The position numbers and the translations under genes were made by a program. From Acanthopleura granulata (taxonomy: Eukaryota > Mollusca > Polyplacophora > Chitonida > Chitonidae), in assembly GCA_016165875.1 (NCBI GenBank), contig JABBOT010000015.1, positions 5,005,928 through 5,069,927 on the forward strand: a DNA stretch of 64,000 nucleotides, read 5' to 3'. Shown here in pieces: positions 58,824 to 64,000 of the stretch. Positions within the stretch are counted from its first letter, which is position 1; each line of letters begins with the position of its first letter. The notes under the pieces are model-generated. The model saw nothing but the letters and a program-made list of their open reading frames with translations. It was not told where the DNA came from and did not search any database.

Positions 58824-60730
58824 CCCTCCGTGCTGTCAAAAAACCTTGGATCGGCACTCTCGCCTCTCACAACCATATGGCCTGTATGCTAGGCTGAAAC
58901 CAGAAATCTGTCACTGAATGTAAAGTACATGTTATGTTTAATGAAAGGCACAGACAGATGTTACATTACCTGTGCCATGGTCTGAATTTTGTGTTGAATT
59001 TTAATTCACTGTTCTGAACATGAAGATATTTGTCTGAAACACCCATGTTCGAATGGGATAAAAGTGATACAACAGAATCATGTATCTAAAGCAAAAGTAT
59101 TCGTTTTTGTTTTTGTTTCGCGGAACATTTGGGAGATTTTAATGACAACTAGTTCGGAATTACTTTCAGAATTATTGAGAATGTAGTCTGTACCACTGAG
59201 ATTAACTCTTTGACGATGCAAGATCAAACATACGTATGCATCCATAAAGTATCCTACATAAAGTTTGAAGAGCATATCTTTACCCTCTGAGAAAATCGAA
59301 TGCGCCACAGTCTTACCAAATTCAACCAATCCGGCACAATTTACTTCTATTACCTGAAAATGCAGCTGTTTTTACCGTTGTCACGTAACCAGTGACATGC
59401 TCACGAGCTACGTGTGACGCAACACCATGTTTCCAGTTTCTCTAAAATGCCAGCGTATTCCATCACGTCATGAGAATTGTGGATTAAAATGCCAGCGTAT
59501 TCCATCACGTCATGAGAATTGTGGATTAAAATGCCAGCGTATTCCATCACGTCATGAGAATTGTGGATTAAAATGCCAGCGTATTCCATCACGTCATGAG
59601 AATTGTGGATTAAAAATTTGGTAAACAGCCACGTACATTAGAAAATAATGGCATGAGCCATTTCAGGTTGTATCTACTCCTCTTCCGAAATAATTATAAA
59701 GTTGTATTAATTTGCCTCCTTTCTTTTAATAAATAATGACATGATGAATCTCCTTTTTGACTGGGTATCTGGAAAGTCCACAGAGGAACTTATTATAAGT
59801 ATAGTTTTAATTTCATTTCTTCAAACTAACTAAGGGCTCATATTTGTTGAGAGTTTCGGCCAAGGTGTATTCACTTTTATCTTCTATTTAGTGTATTTAT
59901 TGTTGATTTTTTTCTAGCAAGAGTTTTTTTTCTTTTCTTTGTTGCACACAAAATGGTTTAAATGTTTTATTTTTTTACAAGATGCAATGTTAGGGTTACT
60001 TCTTATGACTGCAGTTTTTGGTGGGGTTATTTTTACAAGAATGAAATACCTGGCTTACTTTGTTCTTAGGCATGTACTGGAGTGGTGCAATAATGGGAAA
60101 CCTTTCAAGGTTTGTTTTGTATTAGTAGTATATCTGTTATCCATCTCATAAAAGTAAATGATGTCATTGTGAAAAAAATACTGACAAAAAGGAGAGGAAG
60201 AAGAGAGTAAAAAAAAACAAAAAAAAAAAAACAACAACAAAGGGTTGTGCTTTTTATCAATGACTTTTGCATTTTGTAGAATTTTAAAAATTTTGCAATT
60301 GTCTGTTTCTATATGCATAGGTACATCTGCTTAGAAAGAGTTTTCCATACCTTATTAGAAATCCAGTTTTAGACCAGCACAGAAACGTATTTCTATTTTC
60401 TGGTGACATTGACACCTAAAAATTACATTTTGTAATGGATTTGGGTGATGTGCATTGTTTTGTTTGAGATGTGAAAGACTGCTTGATTTCTTGGACTTGA
60501 ACCTTGTATTGTAAACTGCCTTTGTTTAAATTTGTATATAAATATTTATACTCGTTCAGAGTGGTACATTCTGTGATTGTAGTAGCAACCTCGAGAGCTG
60601 AAACGCTCCAGCTAATAACTAAAGACCAAGTAGGTTATCTCCCTTGATGCAATGCCTTTGTTCAGGTTATCCCCATTGATGCAATGTCGTTACCCAGCCC
60701 TTTTTATTTTATTATTTTTCTGTGTCCTTA
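58824..60730 (+). other. 3' UTR and downstream flank of the calcium sensor gene
   Basis: After TAA at 58823 no further coding signal is seen. AATAAA occurs at 59728-59733 and 60733-60738 and either could be a poly(A) signal. A perfect four-copy 42-bp repeat lies at 59444-59611. Confidence 0.5.
59444..59611. repeat. Perfect 42-bp tandem repeat, four copies
   Basis: The unit AAAATGCCAGCGTATTCCAT plus CACGTCATGAGAATTGTGGATT is repeated exactly, starting at 59444, 59486, 59528 and 59570. Each copy holds TGACGTG on the minus strand, a CREB/bZIP-like core. Being a multiple of 3, it opens repeated frames on both strands; neither has exon context. Confidence 0.95.
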
Positions 60731-60739
60731 CAAATAAAA

Positions 60740-60840
60740 TTATGGTCATGGGTTTCCCTCAGGCTGCGCATGGTTTCCTCTTATTGTAATGCTGACTGCT
60801 GTTGTATAAGTGAGATATTCTTGAGTACTACGTGAAACAC
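60740..60840 (+). mobile_element. SINE 3' fragment, plus orientation
   Basis: GTCATGGGTTTCCCTCAGGC, TGGTTTCCTCTTATTGTAAT, GCTGACTGCTGTTGTATAAG and ATATTCTTGAGTACTACGTG match the main SINE body and tail. Confidence 0.75.
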
Positions 60841-60879
60841 AGATATCTCACGAATGTGATTGTTGTGAGTTCATGCCCA

Positions 60880-61015
60880 GCTCCTACTGGCTCCCTCTCC
60901 GGTCATATGTGGCATTGCCCTGTTACCTCCGACCATAATACTGACCGCCATCGTATAAGTGAAATATTCTAAGTACGAGTACAGCGTGAAAAACCAGTTA
61001 AATAAATAAACAAAC
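60880..61015 (+). mobile_element. SINE fragment, plus orientation, internal deletion
   Basis: CAGCTCCTACTGGCTCCCTC and TCCGGTCATATGTGG are followed directly by CCATAATACTGACCGCCATC and the tail GTATAAGTGAAATATTC, AAACCAGTTAAATAAATAAA. The CTGCCAGCAACC block is missing. Confidence 0.78.
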
Positions 61016-61249
61016 AAAAGAGAAATAAATGAATAGATAAATAAGTAAACCTCCAAATACTGTTTTCTCTCAGTATTTATACCTCTCTGTGAATAGGGAA
61101 ATGTGGCCTATATTGTGTCTCCTGGGGCCCATTTCGCGTGTTAACGGACTGCCTGTGTGTTTTTGAGGTACTTTGCTAGGGTGCTTGTATGCCTCTATAT
61201 TTTATAACCTCTACAGTGTAAGTATTATGCCTTGAGTCCTGTGATTATA

Positions 61250-61610
61250 ATATGTGATGGCAATTTGTACCACATTATTATTTATAGTTGACATTTTTTG
61301 CACATTATTGTGTGTGTGGTGTATTGTACTGCATGATTATGTGTGCTTGGTATTTTTGTATGCTTGGTATTTTGTACCCCAAAACAGTGTATCTGCGGTA
61401 TTTTGCACCACCTTATACTTTCTTGGGAACACTGTCAAGAATCTATAATAATGATACATTTTTAGGTAGTACATTATGATACTGGTACATAGCTGGTGCA
61501 GTTTTTGTACAACTTTATTGTAAGTTTGCAGTTTGCCCAAAGTAGTAGTTTATAATTTAACACTTGTACCACATCATTGTTTAATATGGTTGCTTCCACC
61601 AAATAATAGT
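61250..61610. repeat. Degenerate repeat around TTTGTACCACATTATT
   Basis: Pieces such as GTATTTTGTACC, TTTTGCACATTATTGTG and GTATTTTGCACCACC recur at irregular ~28-bp spacing. Confidence 0.4.
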
Positions 61611-61970
61611 GAGACGTTGATTTTTCACAACATTATTAAGCCTGATGTATGTGTTTGGAAAAGCCATGTTTCCATGGACATCAAAGATGTGCATTTACCT
61701 AAATGTTTCTACAAGCGCATTTACCTGTATGATTCTACAAGTGCATTTGTCCTTGTGATCCAAAGACCTCGTCATTCCACCTCAGCAACATGTCCTTGCC
61801 CGATGCATTAAAAAATGGGACACACTCCGTTGTTTCTGCAAATAATGCATGCTACATTAAAAGTCACGGCATATCATTGATTTACCTACTTTTTCTTAAG
61901 CCATGGTGCTAGGGGCTGAGTTGTAAGTTTGCTTGTAAGGTGCTACAAGAACATTTACAAAATGTATATG

Positions 61971-62070
61971 AACAGTTAGAATAAAACCTCATCAGAGTTA
62001 AACTGGCAAGAGCCTCGATTTCACCGGTAACATTGCCAACTATCACATTGTCGTCGCTGCCCTGGTTTTA
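61971..62070 (+). repeat. Dispersed ~105-bp repeat, copy 2
   Basis: This matches 28031-28140 in the same orientation, from AACAGTTAGAATAAAACC to GCTGCCCTGGTTTTA. Confidence 0.75.
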
Positions 62071-62079
62071 TGCTTTGTG

Positions 62080-64000
62080 CTGTAACAATGCTGTTGTATT
62101 AAACAGTGAAATCAGAAGTTATTAAAATATCCCTGTTTATTACATCTTATGTATATGGCGTCATGCTTTAGGCATGTCTTTCAAGGCCTAAAAACATTGT
62201 TTAAAATCTGTTTAAATACACATAGTCATGATGTTTTTAGAATGGAAATAGTAATAATAATTCACAATTTCAGATCAGAAGTCATTAGATTACTGATTTC
62301 ACTTCCAGGAAAGACTGGAAGAATATACGTATAAAATATCTGTAATATATTAGGAATGCATGAACTGGTATTTACAAGTGACATTGACTGTGTTATTTGT
62401 TTTACAGTGAACAGTCTTGTATTTGCATGATGGCATTAACATGCCCGTGTGTCTGAAAGAGCTTAACCTTGAACTTAGTCAGCCAGGTGAATTATTTTTT
62501 GTTTTAAAAGCCCAAGTGCCCCTGATAGTATTCAACTTGTTCAAGGGAACCCAGTTGTAAAGGGAAATAACTCTGCTGTTAAATAAGATACTTCAACGAA
62601 GATGTATTAGACGTATGCAGTACCTTGTTTTTAACTAATCAGAAATTCTCAATGCTGTAACGTTTACCATATGTTTCTGTGTATAGAAATTTTGTGTAAT
62701 ACAGAATGACGATGCATAGGTGTAGTTTTGGCTTGCCCAGGTAAATCTTGATACTTACATATAACAGTTGCTGAAACTTGAGAACAACATTCCGAACTTT
62801 TGCTCAATACCCATGTGCTGAACATTTTAACTCTGCAGACAGGTTAGGGATTCTGCAATGACACCTTTGATCCCTGTATGACACAACAACCATTGGTTTG
62901 GAGATGTACGCATTGAAATAAGTCAGATAGCTGTTTCGACTGCGCATGACCAGACTCCCTTCATTGGTAGATAAATAGGCCCCTTGTGGCTGTGTTGAAG
63001 GCATTGTAACCGTAGGCAGTCACACACAATCCAGCCCATTCCGTACGTTTTATGTGTCTGTAGGACATTAGAGACCATGCGTTGGCTCTAGGGCTGTTTC
63101 AAGTGGAAAACTCACAAAAAAAATTAGAACTGAGCTCTACACTGGACTGTTGCTGAAGTCTGTAATATTAAGAGATAGGCATGACTTGCCATGTGCTTTT
63201 GTTTGTCTACCGTCTGACGCGTTCTGCTCATGCGCAATTATGTTCAACTGGAACACGCTATATGGCTTATTGTTAATGGTGCAGACCTGCCTGAAAATGT
63301 TTACTATAATTGTATTAGTTGTATGAAAATGTTTACAGCAGTCAACATAGTTACTTGTAATTTGTTATTTGTTACATCTTGACTGACTGATACACTGTAA
63401 GCCCCATGCACACAGTGGAACTTTTGTCTTAATGAGAACATTTGTTGTATGATTGATCACATTTGTTGCATTGCACAGAACATATCTTACAGGAATTATT
63501 TGTTATATTGATTACAACTGGTGTTGTATTAATGAACATATTTGTTGTATTAATTAAAACATTTAGTGTATTCATTATACTGTTTTATTTTCTCAGACAT
63601 GTGTTTTATTGCCTAGAGCATTTAATACATCAAGTAAAACATTCTTTGAAAGCAAATACCAGTTTTTTTATTTTTGAGAGTATTCATGAGAACATATAAA
63701 TTGTGATTTGATTTTGTTTTTGTTGGGATTTTTTAAAAAAAAGATTTTACTTTTATCATACTAAAGTTTATTTCAGACCCATTGACACAGTTGTGAGTGA
63801 TGGTCGAAATTACCTTTACCAACCATTTAACCTTTCGTTACATGGGCATTAGTGTTGGATAACAAACCATTCCAGAACAGCTTATGCTAAGTTGTGGGGT
63901 ATTGATATTTTCTCTGTACCAAGGAGCTGGTTTCTGCTACCAAATTCATTCATTTATTTATTTATTTACTTGTTATGCTTATGTATCATCAATTCTGTGG
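62080..64000. other. Downstream flank without recognised genes
   Basis: No exon or RNA gene seen. The window ends within ATTCATTTATTTATTTATTT (63945-63966), which could be the tail of another minus-oriented SINE. Confidence 0.4.
63420..63660. repeat. Degenerate repeat around ACATTTGTTGTATTAATT
   Basis: Several loose copies of AACATTTGTTGTATTAATTA occur at about 30-bp spacing. The 78-codon open frame here is this repeat. Confidence 0.45.

Noticed and set aside
59401..59624. Repeated 14-residue frames on both strands
   Set aside because: They arise from the perfect 42-bp repeat (a multiple of 3) after the stop codon of the sensor gene.

Overview
This is nuclear DNA from an animal, most likely a lophotrochozoan and probably a mollusc. 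Coding sequence sits in short exons with GT/AG borders inside AT-rich introns of up to 18.8 kb. There are many copies of a tRNA-derived SINE, and tandem repeats are abundant. No bacterial-style operon, plasmid or phage structure is present. The mollusc assignment is inferred from the look of the SINE and the gene structure; no search was run.

Four protein-coding loci can be supported. (1) Minus strand, 6955 down to 215 or beyond: a five-exon gene of the CIMIP2 (formerly FAM166, DUF2475) family of ciliary microtubule inner proteins. All internal splice phases agree. Its last exon is uncertain and may lie left of position 1. (2) Minus strand, 12189-11818: a 123-aa single-exon protein with two copies of a roughly 20-residue motif. 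(3) Plus strand, 26241-58823: a complete seven-exon neuronal calcium sensor gene of the frequenin/NCS-1 type. It encodes exactly 190 aa, with an N-terminal myristoylation signal, a degenerate first EF-hand and three canonical EF-hands. Its second coding exon is a 25-nt microexon. (4) Plus strand, 41129-41836: an intronless 235-aa gene nested in intron 3 of the calcium sensor gene. It carries the same motif as the 123-aa protein, two clear copies and one weaker, so the two loci appear to form a small family that I do not recognise.

The rest is repeat-rich. From 0 to 7 kb lie the CIMIP2 introns. From 7 to 12 kb and 12.3 to 26 kb there is non-coding sequence with degenerate minisatellites, SINE copies (one pair inverted) and a perfect 48-bp-arm palindrome near 19.2 kb. 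The calcium sensor promoter region near 26.1 kb has a GTCACGTGAC palindrome, a YY1-type AAGATGGCGGC motif and upstream ORFs. Intron 3 of the sensor gene holds an interrupted ~510-bp tandem duplication, the nested gene, a degenerate ~30-bp repeat with a 23-G run, a 122-bp triplet repeat, a full-length SINE, and a 4.3-kb array of about 54 units of 80 bp with higher-order structure. Intron 5 holds a ~30-bp minisatellite whose unit appears to have been copied from the exon 5/intron 5 splice donor, so many GTAAGT decoys follow the true donor. The 3' flank holds four 42-bp perfect repeats and more SINE fragments.

The calcium sensor is expected to act as a Ca2+ switch at membranes, and CIMIP2 proteins sit inside axonemal microtubules. 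A ciliary role for the two motif proteins is possible only by neighbourhood and is not shown by the sequence.
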